A stretch of 64,000 nucleotides of DNA from a virus. Positions 51,864 to 59,029 of the stretch are shown here, piece by piece. Made by a program: the position numbers and the translations under genes. The DNA lies in the IMG/VR virus record IMGVR_UViG_3300020034_000007, positions 1 through 64,000 of that record; one strand, 5' to 3'. The notes under the pieces are model-generated. The model was not told the DNA's origin. It saw nothing but the letters and a program-made list of their open reading frames with translations, and did no database searches. How positions within the stretch are numbered: position 1 is the stretch's first letter; every line of letters begins with the position of its first letter.

Positions 51864-52769
51864 ATGGCGACGCGTTCAAAGGCCCCGGCTGCCAAGCCCG
51901 AGGCCACCCCGGCTCCCTCGACGGAGTCGAGCACCACCGAGACCAAGGCTCCGGCCGAGGCCCCGAACATCACAGCCCTGGTCGCTCTCGCGGAGGGTGT
52001 CGTCGCTCAGGACGAGACCAACCGTGACTTCACCGAGCTGACGAAGGCCTACCAGGATGCCGACCGGCGCCAGAAGGCGGCCTTCACCAAGCACATCAAC
52101 GACGCAATGGTCGTTGCCCTGCAGGAGAAGCAGGATCGCAACCTGGCGCTGGCGTACGTGGCCATCGGTGGGGCTGTCAAGACGAAGCCAGCCACCGAGC
52201 GCAAGGCCCGCGAGCCTCGTCCCCCGGCGAATCCCACCGAGACTCTGGTGGATCGCCTGGCCGGTCTGTTCCTGGCCTACGAGACGGCGGCCGCGACCGA
52301 CCTTCCCGAGAACCTCGACGCTGACTGGGCTGACAAGCTCCAGGCGAAGCTCACCGAGGTGCGCAACAGCGGGGACATCGCGAAGCTGGTTGCCTACCGC
52401 AACAACGAGGCCGGAGACAAGGGCGAAGCGCCCGAGGTGTCCGAGGTCGCTGGTCGCGCGGTTCGCCTCGCGTTCCAGGGTGGCAAGACCAGGACCTCCA
52501 GTGGCGGCGGCGGGGGTGGACGTTCAGGTGCAGTCTACGACGGCCCGCGTCGGTCTGTCACGGTCCACATCCTGAACGCCTTCGAGGGCAAGCCGTCCGG
52601 TACGTTCCTGTCGGTCAGCGAGATTCGCAACCACAAGAGCGCCGAGTACGGCGAGGATGCCCCCTCGGCCGGTGCAGTCAGCGCCGCGCTGAACGGGAAG
52701 TCGGTTCCGGATGCCCTGGTCGTCGGCAAGGGTGGAGAGAAGCAGACGTTCGGCGCCACACTCAAGTAA
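51864..52769 (+). CDS. GC-rich, probably abundant protein with C-terminal winged-helix-like domain
   Basis: ATG 51864 with GGGAGG upstream; 301 residues. The first ~35 residues are Ala/Pro/Thr-rich and disordered. Helical middle (FTELTKAYQDADRRQKAAFT, PTETLVDRLAGLFLAYETAA). A GGGGGGR linker leads to a C-terminal module (RSVTVHILNAFEGKPSGTFL, VSEIRNHKSAEYG, AGAVSAALNGK) that looks like a winged helix. Base composition and codon use are markedly GC-rich against its neighbours, with own promoter and terminator. A nucleoid-like or DNA-binding role is possible; not established. Confidence 0.6.
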   Translation: MATRSKAPAAKPEATPAPSTESSTTETKAPAEAPNITALVALAEGVVAQDETNRDFTELTKAYQDADRRQKAAFTKHINDAMVVALQEKQDRNLALAYVAIGGAVKTKPATERKAREPRPPANPTETLVDRLAGLFLAYETAAATDLPENLDADWADKLQAKLTEVRNSGDIAKLVAYRNNEAGDKGEAPEVSEVAGRAVRLAFQGGKTRTSSGGGGGGRSGAVYDGPRRSVTVHILNAFEGKPSGTFLSVSEIRNHKSAEYGEDAPSAGAVSAALNGKSVPDALVVGKGGEKQTFGATLK

Positions 52770-52788
52770 CCAGTAAGGTCTGAGTTGA

Positions 52789-52824
52789 CAACGTCGGTTA
52801 TTCGTGATTGGATGACCGACGTTG
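52789..52824. terminator. 10-bp hairpin behind the GC-rich gene
   Basis: CAACGTCGGT (52789-52798) pairs with ACCGACGTTG (52815-52824), 20 bp after the stop, followed by TTAGCTTCGG. Confidence 0.7.
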
Positions 52825-52880
52825 TTAGCTTCGGCTGGCAACCAAGAGCGGACCTTGACAACTTCATGTGTGAGCGTCGT

Positions 52881-52921
52881 GGCTAGTCACCCTTATCTCC
52901 CCCGAGTGAGAGTGACTAGCC
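52881..52921. terminator. 10-bp perfect hairpin
   Basis: GGCTAGTCAC (52881-52890) with GTGACTAGCC (52912-52921), 21-nt loop. Second hairpin after the GC-rich gene. Confidence 0.55.
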
Positions 52922-52938
52922 TCAATGTTACACAGACT

Positions 52939-53118
52939 GGCTCAGTCGCCGATAAGTCCTAGGCTTGCTCGCCGGGATACGTACAGTCCTTTCCGTATCT
53001 GTGTCGCGAACATAGGCGGCTGAGTTAGAAACTTACCCAGGTACTCACATCCTATTGCCTAATATGCAGTCGGTCCAGCCGGTCCAGCCGGTGAGTACCT
53101 GGGTAACTAACGGCTCAG
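52939..53118 (+). ncRNA. Candidate RNA switch with mutually exclusive stems
   Basis: Segment GGCGGCTGAG (53015-53024) can pair upstream with CTCAGTCGCC (52941-52950, one G-T) or, through CTGAGTTAG (53020-53028), downstream with CTAA...CTCAG (53107-53118). The downstream choice closes a long hairpin whose core is TTACCCAGGTACTCAC (53033-53048) with its complement (53091-53106). The loop holds a GGTCCAGCC tandem repeat. This is the logic of attenuators and riboswitches; no ligand class was recognised. Confidence 0.4.
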
Positions 53119-53271
53119 GACTCGATATACTGCAGGCCTCAAAACCTACAGGCATGCGAGATAGAGTACTACTACTAGGGCTAGGGCCTGAACGTAGAAC
53201 GAAAACGTCCCCTAGGGCGCCTGGGCGTTACACTCGATCGAGGAGCCTGGCCGTTCTGTCCGATCGAGAGA

Positions 53272-53359
53272 CGTGCACATTCTGATAACGGCGAAGGTGT
53301 CTAATACACCCGTTGCGTACGGCGCCTAGAGAACAGCTGGTGCGAGTCCAGCGTGCACC
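53272..53359 (+). tRNA. Degenerate tRNA-like element, loop centred on TAA (Leu-like)
   Basis: A perfect T-arm GCTGG-TGCGAGT-CCAGC (53336-53352) is followed by GTGCACC, which pairs at six positions with CGTGCAC (53272-53278). GGTG-TCTAATA-CACC (53296-53310) would be an anticodon arm with TAA in the anticodon place, next to a CCGT/ACGG stem as in class II tRNAs. However, no D-stem is found, position 33 is C, and 13 nt separate the variable arm from the T-arm. It is either a decayed tRNA or another RNA. Confidence 0.3.
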
Positions 53360-53362
53360 TAA

Positions 53363-53435
53363 TCCCGGTTAGCTCAATAGGCAGAGCAGATGATTGTTAA
53401 TCATCAGGTTCCTGGTTCGAGTCCAGGGCTGGGAG
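53363..53435 (+). tRNA. tRNA-Asn (anticodon GTT)
   Basis: Full cloverleaf: acceptor TCCCGGT/GCTGGGA (53363-53369/53428-53434, with G-T pairs), D-stem GCTC/GAGC, anticodon stem GATGA/TCATC with loop TTGTTAA (anticodon 53396-53398), T-arm CCTGG-TTCGAGT-CCAGG, discriminator G53435. The 3' CCA is not encoded and must be added. The acceptor stem is rather weak. Confidence 0.93.
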
Positions 53436-53666
53436 CGCTACACATCCAGGCATGCTAGCTAAGTCCTGGTGAGGCCGGTGGGAAATGAGGGTAGGCATAC
53501 CGACTCCCCCGCTGAGCCTGCAGAGTAATCGGGCTGCAGGAGGGTTGACCCGCAAGGGCAGCCGCCCCGGTCAAGGTCGGGGATGCAATACGACGAGGCA
53601 GTCACAATAGGTCCACATCCTGAATTGTGCCGTCGTTACTGATCCTAAGATGTGGTATAAAGTTGC

Positions 53667-53726
53667 GTAGGGCTGGTCTGAATCAGTAAGCCTTGTATCA
53701 GTACAAGGAATTCAGACCAGCCCTAC
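53667..53726. terminator. 17-bp hairpin with inner 7-bp stem
   Basis: GTAGGGCTGGTCTGAAT (53667-53683) pairs with its complement at 53710-53726; CCTTGTA-TCAG-TACAAGG (53691-53708) is stacked inside. Strong terminator for the tRNA/ncRNA region. Confidence 0.75.
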
Positions 53727-53732
53727 CAATTC

Positions 53733-53830
53733 CAGCTACTAGCTGAAGCTGGATACCTGCGTTCTAACCCTATTTCCTCTGGAGTAGGCTTGGTCCGCTC
53801 GCGCGGGTATCCAGCTTCAGGTGGTAGCTG
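53733..53830. terminator. Second long hairpin after the tRNA region
   Basis: CTGAAGCTGGATACC (53743-53757) pairs perfectly with GGTATCCAGCTTCAG (53806-53820); CAGCTAC (53733-53739) with GTAGCTG (53824-53830). 48-nt loop. Stable RNA or tandem terminator. Confidence 0.55.
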
Positions 53831-54206
53831 TTCTGCTTCCATCGAAATAACCACTGCATGTGCGAGGGTGTAACCTCGCTGGGTAGGTGGGTGGGCAGTC
53901 GTCCGTTGGGCTGGGAGCTTTTCCTGTAATGGGAACCAGTACCAGCTGCCCTGTGAAATGGCACGACGGGAGGTACAAATGCGCCTGCTCTGGAGGAGAA
54001 ACAGAAACCGTAATGCTCGACAGCCGTGAGGCCTTGGGAGTGCTACGGTGGACCGGGTAAGCCCTGCGGGGAATCCCCTCTTTCTGGCGTAGGATCAAAA
54101 GCTCACGGACAGTGTAATCGCAAGTGCCGGTACCATGCCCGGCTGGCTTCCCGTCGTGTTCCCACGAATCAGTCCGCTACAACAAGGAGAGAGTTAAGGA
54201 GCTATC

Positions 54207-54275
54207 ATGCCGAACCTGCTATACGTTCTGGTATGCGTCTTGGTTATCGTTGTTATCCTAGTGATAGTCTTCTAA
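54207..54275 (+). CDS. 22-residue hydrophobic membrane peptide
   Basis: ATG 54207 with AAGGAG 5-6 nt upstream. Nearly the whole peptide is one transmembrane helix (LLYVLVCVLVIVVILVIVF). Such short phage peptides can be membrane toxins, signals or exclusion factors. The clean ribosome site and wholly hydrophobic composition argue against chance. Confidence 0.5.
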   Translation: MPNLLYVLVCVLVIVVILVIVF

Positions 54276-54344
54276 GGTAAGCAGCAGAATCACAAATGCG
54301 CGCGTCACCCCGTGCGTCCAGATGCTTGAAAGGATGGAGACACG

Positions 54345-54662
54345 GTGGCGTACGCACTACTCTGGTTCATTCCTCTATGTGAGATCTGGCTGGTTAAGCG
54401 TTATAAGCAATACCGCAAGGCTCGCCTGTTGCATGAGCTCGCTCGCGACAGACTCGAAGCTCTAGCCTGGTATAACTGGAAGTGCCGCTTCAGGCACGGC
54501 ACAACAGTCTTTGAACAAGAGCAGACCGTAGACCTCAAGACTCGTGGCTATCTTCGTGCCCTGGATGGCCTACGCCGCAAACTCACTGCTGGTGAAATCA
54601 CATCGCGTGAGTATAAGTTCCTGCGGCTGGATATCCTGAAGAGCCGGTCTGCCGCACGCTAA
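54345..54662 (+). CDS. Membrane-anchored basic protein (105 aa)
   Basis: GTG 54345 with GGATGGAG upstream. N-terminal membrane segment (AYALLWFIPLCEIWLV) followed by a long basic helical domain (KRYKQYRKARLLHELARDRL). Unknown function. Confidence 0.6.
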   Translation: MAYALLWFIPLCEIWLVKRYKQYRKARLLHELARDRLEALAWYNWKCRFRHGTTVFEQEQTVDLKTRGYLRALDGLRRKLTAGEITSREYKFLRLDILKSRSAAR

Positions 54663-54683
54663 GTCACCCATTAGGACATCTGT

Positions 54684-54712
54684 TTGACATGTAACTACTA
54701 TGGTGCTATACT
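54684..54712 (+). promoter_or_regulatory. Strong sigma70-type promoter
   Basis: TTGACA (54684-54689), 17-bp spacer, TATACT (54707-54712); near-perfect consensus. It is followed by a 28-bp leader with GGGGAGAG and ATG 54741. Confidence 0.82.
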
Positions 54713-54740
54713 AGCGCCTAAGCCTACTCTGGGGAGAGTA

Positions 54741-55202
54741 ATGACAGTCATGACATACCCTCGACGCGAATTACAACAGCTAGACGAGGCAATGCTGCTC
54801 TCTATACCTGAGGGTAGGTATGCCTGGCAGCCCGATTCGGAAACACCTCTGACGTTCATCTGGATCAGGGATTACACCTTCGGCAAGCGTCTCGGCTCGC
54901 GTCGCATACGCACCCAGCACGGGCCCTGGTTTGAGGATGCGCTCACTCGTCAGGTTAGCGGCAAAATCACTATCTGGGACAGCGAGATCGAGAACGTCCT
55001 AGTAGGTGTGTTCTGCGGTCGCAACGAGGCTGCAATGAGATACGCCACCGAGCTAGGCAACTGTTGCCGCTGCAATGCCGACCTCACCCTGGAGCGTTCT
55101 AGATTCTACGGCATCGGCCCAGAGTGTGAGGAGCTCCGTCCTGACTACATGGACGATGTGATCCTCCTGAAGGGTACCTACGAGGAGAGTCTACAGTCAT
55201 GA
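54741..55202 (+). CDS. DUF6011-like zinc protein
   Basis: 153 residues. The C-terminal part has CCRCNADLTLERSRFYGIGPEC: two Cys pairs and the GIGPxC signature of the DUF6011 family, widespread in actinobacteria and their phages. The first part (FIWIRDYTFGKRLGSRRIRT, VLVGVFCGRNEAAM) is alpha/beta. Function unknown; a zinc-binding role is inferred. It is first in the block driven by the strong promoter at 54684. Confidence 0.72.
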   Translation: MTVMTYPRRELQQLDEAMLLSIPEGRYAWQPDSETPLTFIWIRDYTFGKRLGSRRIRTQHGPWFEDALTRQVSGKITIWDSEIENVLVGVFCGRNEAAMRYATELGNCCRCNADLTLERSRFYGIGPECEELRPDYMDDVILLKGTYEESLQS

Positions 55203-55477
55203 CGGGGGACGTGCGTAAGGTTACAACCATCGCTCTTAAAGAGCTCATCCGCAAGGACCCCTTGTGCGCACTTTACAGGAAACAAGACTCACTCGACCCA
55301 GCAGGTATCCATCTGATAATGATGGCACTACCGATGGTCAACGTCGAGAACGTACGACAGATAGTAGTGGATCGAGTCGAAGTATTCGCCAAGATGACCA
55401 ATACAGAGGCACCCTCAACGTTCATGATGGAGATTCCTCACCACTCGTACGAAAGTCTCCCCCGCGCCGTCACGTAA
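55199..55477 (+). CDS. Small helical protein (92 aa)
   Basis: Coupled by ATGA overlap. Mostly helical (VTTIALKELIRKDPLCALYR, IHLIMMALPMVNVENVRQIV). Unknown function. Confidence 0.6.
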   Translation: MTGDVRKVTTIALKELIRKDPLCALYRKQDSLDPAGIHLIMMALPMVNVENVRQIVVDRVEVFAKMTNTEAPSTFMMEIPHHSYESLPRAVT

Positions 55478-55521
55478 GATGTAGAGCAACGGTCACACTC
55501 GGGAGTGCTATCTATACCTGT

Positions 55522-55641
55522 GTGGCATACAACCGACACAGCAAGCACAAGATCTTCGTACCTACTCAGGCTACTGATCGCGCTGGTCATCACCTTTCGG
55601 TTAAGGCCTGGGTGTATTGGCAGACACACAAGGAGCTGTAA
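55522..55641 (+). CDS. Possible small protein, start uncertain
   Basis: The gap between 55477 and 55641 holds a frame with protein-like sequence (IFVPTQATDRAGHHLSVKAW, VYWQTHKEL) ending at 55641. Upstream, YTCVAYNRHSKHK reads naturally too. The only standard start nearby is GTG 55522, with GGGAG 16 nt upstream; extending further would run into the previous gene. Confidence 0.35.
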   Translation: MAYNRHSKHKIFVPTQATDRAGHHLSVKAWVYWQTHKEL

Positions 55642-56042
55642 TGGTCCAATTCGTTAACGAGCCACCGAAACGCGCTCGTATGGCCGGCGAACCTGCCTAC
55701 GCGGAGGTTGCCGAAGAGCTCGTCGAGCGTCCCGGTGAATGGGCCTTAGCTATCCCTGATGCCAGCCAAGCTACGGGTGGGCAGATCAGGCGTGGAGACT
55801 ATCGAGCTTTCAGGCCTGTAAAGGATTGGGAGATTACTCAACGCAAGAATATGTCTGGGCTCTATGATATCTACATCCGGTACGTAGGTCACGAGATGGC
55901 CAGATTAGGATTTGGGAATGACAAGCCACCAGTCGCTCCGAGCTCAACTTTCCCACCAGATGTCATCCCCGAGCCGATCAAACCCCTCATCGCACCGGAT
56001 CTCATTCCCGAGGCGCAGGAAGATGGGCCCGTCGAGGAATAA
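55641..56042 (+). CDS. Protein of unknown function with Pro-rich tail (133 aa)
   Basis: ATG 55641 with AGGAG upstream. The N-terminal half (VERPGEWALAIPDASQATGG-QIRRGDYRAF, DIYIRYVG) may bind DNA or protein. The tail is proline-rich and acidic (PPDVIPEPIKPLIAPDLIPE). Unknown. Confidence 0.6.
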   Translation: MVQFVNEPPKRARMAGEPAYAEVAEELVERPGEWALAIPDASQATGGQIRRGDYRAFRPVKDWEITQRKNMSGLYDIYIRYVGHEMARLGFGNDKPPVAPSSTFPPDVIPEPIKPLIAPDLIPEAQEDGPVEE

Positions 56043-56478
56043 CTGGTACCTGTTACTAGGGGCCTTTGTTTTGGGTATCATCGCTGCAGCTGTAATGGGA
56101 TCAGCCTTCAAGGGTACCCGTACAGTAACAAAGACGGTAACACTGCATGATAAGACGACCACTGTACAGCAGGTGCCCGGACCTACTCAGACTGTGCAAA
56201 CGACTCGACCACTACCAACGGAGTGTGTAGATTACGCAACGATACTGAATCGGATGTTCGATCAGTTCACGGCGTTTGTGCACGCCTATGGTGGCGTACC
56301 CGATGAGCTTAAGGCTGCGGTAGTAGCCATCGGCGAGGGTAATGTGACAGCAATTAATGCAGTCACAGGTAACCTCAAGCCGATGAACGAGGCTGCAGTG
56401 CAAGCTGAGATCTTACTGCAGCAATACATGCTGACAGCACAGAAGGATAAGAAGCAGTGTGATTCAGCACTGAAGTAA
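56023..56478 (+). CDS. Membrane-anchored extracytoplasmic protein (151 aa)
   Basis: ATG 56023 overlaps the previous gene. One N-terminal transmembrane segment (NWYLLLGAFVLGIIAAAVMG) is followed by a Thr/Val linker and a helical domain with two cysteines (TECVDYATILNRMFDQFTAF, KKQCDSALK) that probably bond outside the membrane. A role in superinfection control is possible but unsupported. Confidence 0.58.
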   Translation: MGPSRNNWYLLLGAFVLGIIAAAVMGSAFKGTRTVTKTVTLHDKTTTVQQVPGPTQTVQTTRPLPTECVDYATILNRMFDQFTAFVHAYGGVPDELKAAVVAIGEGNVTAINAVTGNLKPMNEAAVQAEILLQQYMLTAQKDKKQCDSALK

Positions 56479-56499
56479 CTACTACCCTGGGGAGAAGAA

Positions 56500-56829
56500 A
56501 TGGGAGCATCGTCCACAAGACCAGCCGTTCTCGAATGGCTTCAGCGCCATGCCAACGAGCCACACTTCGTATCTGACATGGCGAAAGAACTTGAACTCAC
56601 GGAGGATCAGGTTCGCTCGGCAGTGACGAACTCAATCCGTGAGAATACCGCTGGCGCTGGCAAGCAGCTAGAGGTTATGATTCGCGGACGTCAGTACATC
56701 TGGCACTCGAACAATGGAGCGGACAGCAAGACGCTGTTCGAGCTGGTTCGCGAGCTCAAGAATGGCACCCTCCTTCTCGAGAGCGATACAGGCGAGCTTT
56801 ACCAGGCATACCAGATCGTTACGGAGTGA
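56500..56829 (+). CDS. Winged-helix DNA-binding protein
   Basis: 109 residues, GGGGAGA upstream. The first 75 residues form a winged helix: VLEWLQRHANEPHFVSDMAK, LELTEDQVRSAVTNSIREN and a wing ending RGRQYIWHS. The C-terminal ~30 residues may dimerise. Likely a small transcription regulator or primosomal-type DNA binder. Confidence 0.65.
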   Translation: MGASSTRPAVLEWLQRHANEPHFVSDMAKELELTEDQVRSAVTNSIRENTAGAGKQLEVMIRGRQYIWHSNNGADSKTLFELVRELKNGTLLLESDTGELYQAYQIVTE

Positions 56830-56832
56830 GCC

Positions 56833-56994
56833 ATGGGCCGTAACCCGTTCAACGAGATGGAAGAGTATCTCGAGCGACAACGGCGGATAGCTGAACAGAA
56901 TCGCATAGCCCGCGAGAAGAATGCGGAAGCTGGCAAACGATTCAGGGCAGGACAAAAGAAGAAGCAGAGGCAGCAGCCTAGAAAGAAAGGTTAG
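56833..56994 (+). CDS. Small highly basic protein (53 aa)
   Basis: ATG 56833. Helical and Arg/Lys-rich (YLERQRRIAEQNRIAREKNA, GQKKKQRQQPRKKG). Probably binds nucleic acid or the acidic partners encoded downstream. Unknown. Confidence 0.55.
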   Translation: MGRNPFNEMEEYLERQRRIAEQNRIAREKNAEAGKRFRAGQKKKQRQQPRKKG

Positions 56995-56996
56995 AA

Positions 56997-58580
56997 GTGG
57001 AGACCACCGAGAAGAAGTCTTGTGCGAATTGCCCCTCGCGCCTGACTGCTGTTCAGACCGTACGATTCTTCGGCAAGACGATCGGGGCAGATATGTGTGC
57101 CCAGTTTGGTACCGTCTTGTCACGGCCAGGGTTGAACCGTAAGGCGCTCGATGGACTCCAAGAGCGTATCGCCCGCGACTGTAATAGTTATGGTCAGCCT
57201 GCCCCGACACTAGTAGCTCACACCAAGGCCTTTGTTCCCAAGGTAGCCGAGCCCAGTGATGCCTACCCACCTTCCATTCAGGGTGACGGTACCCCCGGTG
57301 ATATTCGTGTACGTGCTTGTACTCAGTGCAAGTGGTTTCTCACGCAGGAGAAGGTTGGCGAGAAATTCGGTTGGCAGTCTGGTCTATGTCAGGCTAAGGG
57401 CCAACTCGTCATGCCCCACCTCACTGCCGAGACAGCACGCGGCTGTCAGCTGTCAACGCTGGGATCACCATCTGATCTTCACGTAGACCTTATCGACTTC
57501 TATACGCCTGACTACTACCACGTAGACATCTTCAAGAGCTACGGCGCTGGTGTTGATCATCCCCTGACCTACGTTACTGATGTTCCCGTGTCAGAAGAGG
57601 ATACCGCCGAGGGTATCATGGCCTGGCGACGCATCGAAGATCCCAAGTCATCTAAGTTTGTCATGCTGCCGATCTACGAGCCCAGCCAGTTCAACGAGGC
57701 CGACAAGGGCAAGATCCCTCAGCCTGGCGATGACGAGCACCCTGAACTCTATCTGGATTACGGTAACAACGTGTACAAGGTGGCCGTTCTCTGGCGCGCA
57801 CTCGACGAAACTCCCATGGCGTTCGGTCCGGCAGGAGTAGGTAAGACTGAATTAGCCCGCCACATGGCTTATTTGATGCAACTACCGTTCGAGCGGTTCA
57901 GCATCACAGAGTCAACCGAGGTTGACGACCTCATCGGCTACACTCGATACACACCCGAGAAGGGTACCTTCTTTCAGCGCGGTCGCTTGCCCCTCGCTTG
58001 GGAACGCAAGTGCGTCATGCTCATTGACGAACCAAACACAGGACAGCCTGCAGTTTGGCAGGCACTCAGGCCACTGACAGATAATAGCAAGCAGTTAGTG
58101 CTAGATAGTTCCTCCGGGGAAAGGGTTGAGCGGTCTAGTCATACCTACCTGATGATGGCTGCTAACCCTGCCTGGGATCCTCGTAACGTTGGAGCCAATC
58201 AGATTGGGGATGCTGATAGCTCGCGACTGATGCATATTAGATTCAGTCTACCACCAGAGCTTCTCGAGAAGAAGATCATCGCCGCTCGAGTGGCACTGGA
58301 TAACGATAGCTACAAACCGCCACTCGATCAGATCATGGCGGTTGCTCGCGAATTGCGAGCACTGTCAGAACAAGGTACACTGCCGATCTCGTGGGGTATT
58401 CGTGTCCAGATCAAGGTTGCACGTGCCATGGCTTGGTTCTCTCCGGTCCAGGCGTACAAGCTCGCAACCGATGACCTGGAGCCGAGTGTCCAGTCGACAG
58501 TGCTTGACTCAGTCAAGGGACACTTCGCCGACGATCGAGACGAGGATGATGATGACGACGTCAGAAAGCTTGACTACTAA
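56997..58580 (+). CDS. MoxR/CobS-type AAA+ ATPase with N-terminal Cys clusters
   Basis: 527 residues from GTG 56997. N-terminal cysteines (SCANC, later ACTQCKWF, GLCQAKG, RGCQ at 108-150) suggest a zinc or iron-sulphur domain. The AAA+ part has Walker A GPAGVGKTE (277-285), Walker B CVMLIDEPN (339-347), sensor-1 MMAANPAW and an acidic C-terminus (DDRDEDDDDDVRKLDY). This is the MoxR/CobS group, which works with VWA-domain partners to remodel or insert metals into proteins. The partner is encoded at 59030. Phage CobS-like genes are known; their substrate is not settled. Confidence 0.82.
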   Translation: METTEKKSCANCPSRLTAVQTVRFFGKTIGADMCAQFGTVLSRPGLNRKALDGLQERIARDCNSYGQPAPTLVAHTKAFVPKVAEPSDAYPPSIQGDGTPGDIRVRACTQCKWFLTQEKVGEKFGWQSGLCQAKGQLVMPHLTAETARGCQLSTLGSPSDLHVDLIDFYTPDYYHVDIFKSYGAGVDHPLTYVTDVPVSEEDTAEGIMAWRRIEDPKSSKFVMLPIYEPSQFNEADKGKIPQPGDDEHPELYLDYGNNVYKVAVLWRALDETPMAFGPAGVGKTELARHMAYLMQLPFERFSITESTEVDDLIGYTRYTPEKGTFFQRGRLPLAWERKCVMLIDEPNTGQPAVWQALRPLTDNSKQLVLDSSSGERVERSSHTYLMMAANPAWDPRNVGANQIGDADSSRLMHIRFSLPPELLEKKIIAARVALDNDSYKPPLDQIMAVARELRALSEQGTLPISWGIRVQIKVARAMAWFSPVQAYKLATDDLEPSVQSTVLDSVKGHFADDRDEDDDDDVRKLDY

Positions 58581-58839
58581 TCGTAACCTGAATCCCAGTC
58601 AAGTAAAGGCTATTGAGTTCCTCAAGGCTATGTGGGGTGCAACGACAGAAGCTCTTCTAAGGAAGGAATACGCAGATCTACGTAACGTATATCCAGATGC
58701 ACCCTATCGCTGGGTCTGTCCGTTCTGTGTCTATATTGGAAGAGACTGCTCGGTTATCGCCAGGACGGAAAGTTCACTTGAACTTCTGATTATCGTACAC
58801 GAGTATCACGTCCATGGCATCAAAGACAAAGGAGTATAA
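58552..58839 (+). CDS. Small C2H2-like zinc protein
   Basis: 95 residues; start among the ATG triplets at 58546-58552, overlapping the ATPase end. WVCPFCVYIGRDCSVIARTE then HEYHVHG gives CxxC...H..H spacing of a classical zinc finger. The helical N-terminal half contains IEFLKAMWGATTEALLRKEY. Unknown function. Confidence 0.6.
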   Translation: MTTSESLTTNRNLNPSQVKAIEFLKAMWGATTEALLRKEYADLRNVYPDAPYRWVCPFCVYIGRDCSVIARTESSLELLIIVHEYHVHGIKDKGV

Positions 58840-59021
58840 TGCAGATCGCAATCTTCACCCGCATCAAGGTCGACGGAGAATTCCATGACTGGAGGTTTGG
58901 TGACTTCGTGGACTCTGACACCCGAGCCTACGACATCAAGTTGACCTGCGAGAAGGAGAACGGAACTGGATCATTCTTTATGACGTACATGCCGGAAGAT
59001 ATCATCGGACAGATGGGCTAG
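58839..59021 (+). CDS. Small beta-rich protein (60 aa)
   Basis: Starts at the TAATG overlap. IAIFTRIKVDGEFHDWRFGD and TGSFFMTYMPEDI suggest a small beta sheet. Sits between the ATPase and its VWA partner. Unknown. Confidence 0.58.
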   Translation: MQIAIFTRIKVDGEFHDWRFGDFVDSDTRAYDIKLTCEKENGTGSFFMTYMPEDIIGQMG

Positions 59022-59029
59022 GAGGAACA

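Larger units (their letters stand above)
52825..54206. other. 1.4-kb structured non-coding region
   Basis: Apart from the tRNA and tRNA-like elements no gene is convincing. The stretch is packed with inverted repeats: 52881-52890/52912-52921 (10 bp), 53033-53048/53091-53106 (16 bp), 53517-53523/53534-53540 (7 bp), 53667-53683/53710-53726 (17 bp) and 53743-53757/53806-53820 (15 bp). Frames here lack ribosome sites and protein-like composition. The part at 53,850-54,180 shows no feature I can name. Confidence 0.5.

Noticed and set aside
52855-52889. TTGACA as a promoter after the GC-rich gene
   Set aside because: No acceptable -10 hexamer at 16-19 bp; the nearest TAGTCA is 23 bp away.
54026-54280. 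84-codon + strand frame before the 22-residue peptide
   Set aside because: No ribosome site and composition unlike its neighbours; the short peptide inside has the good site.
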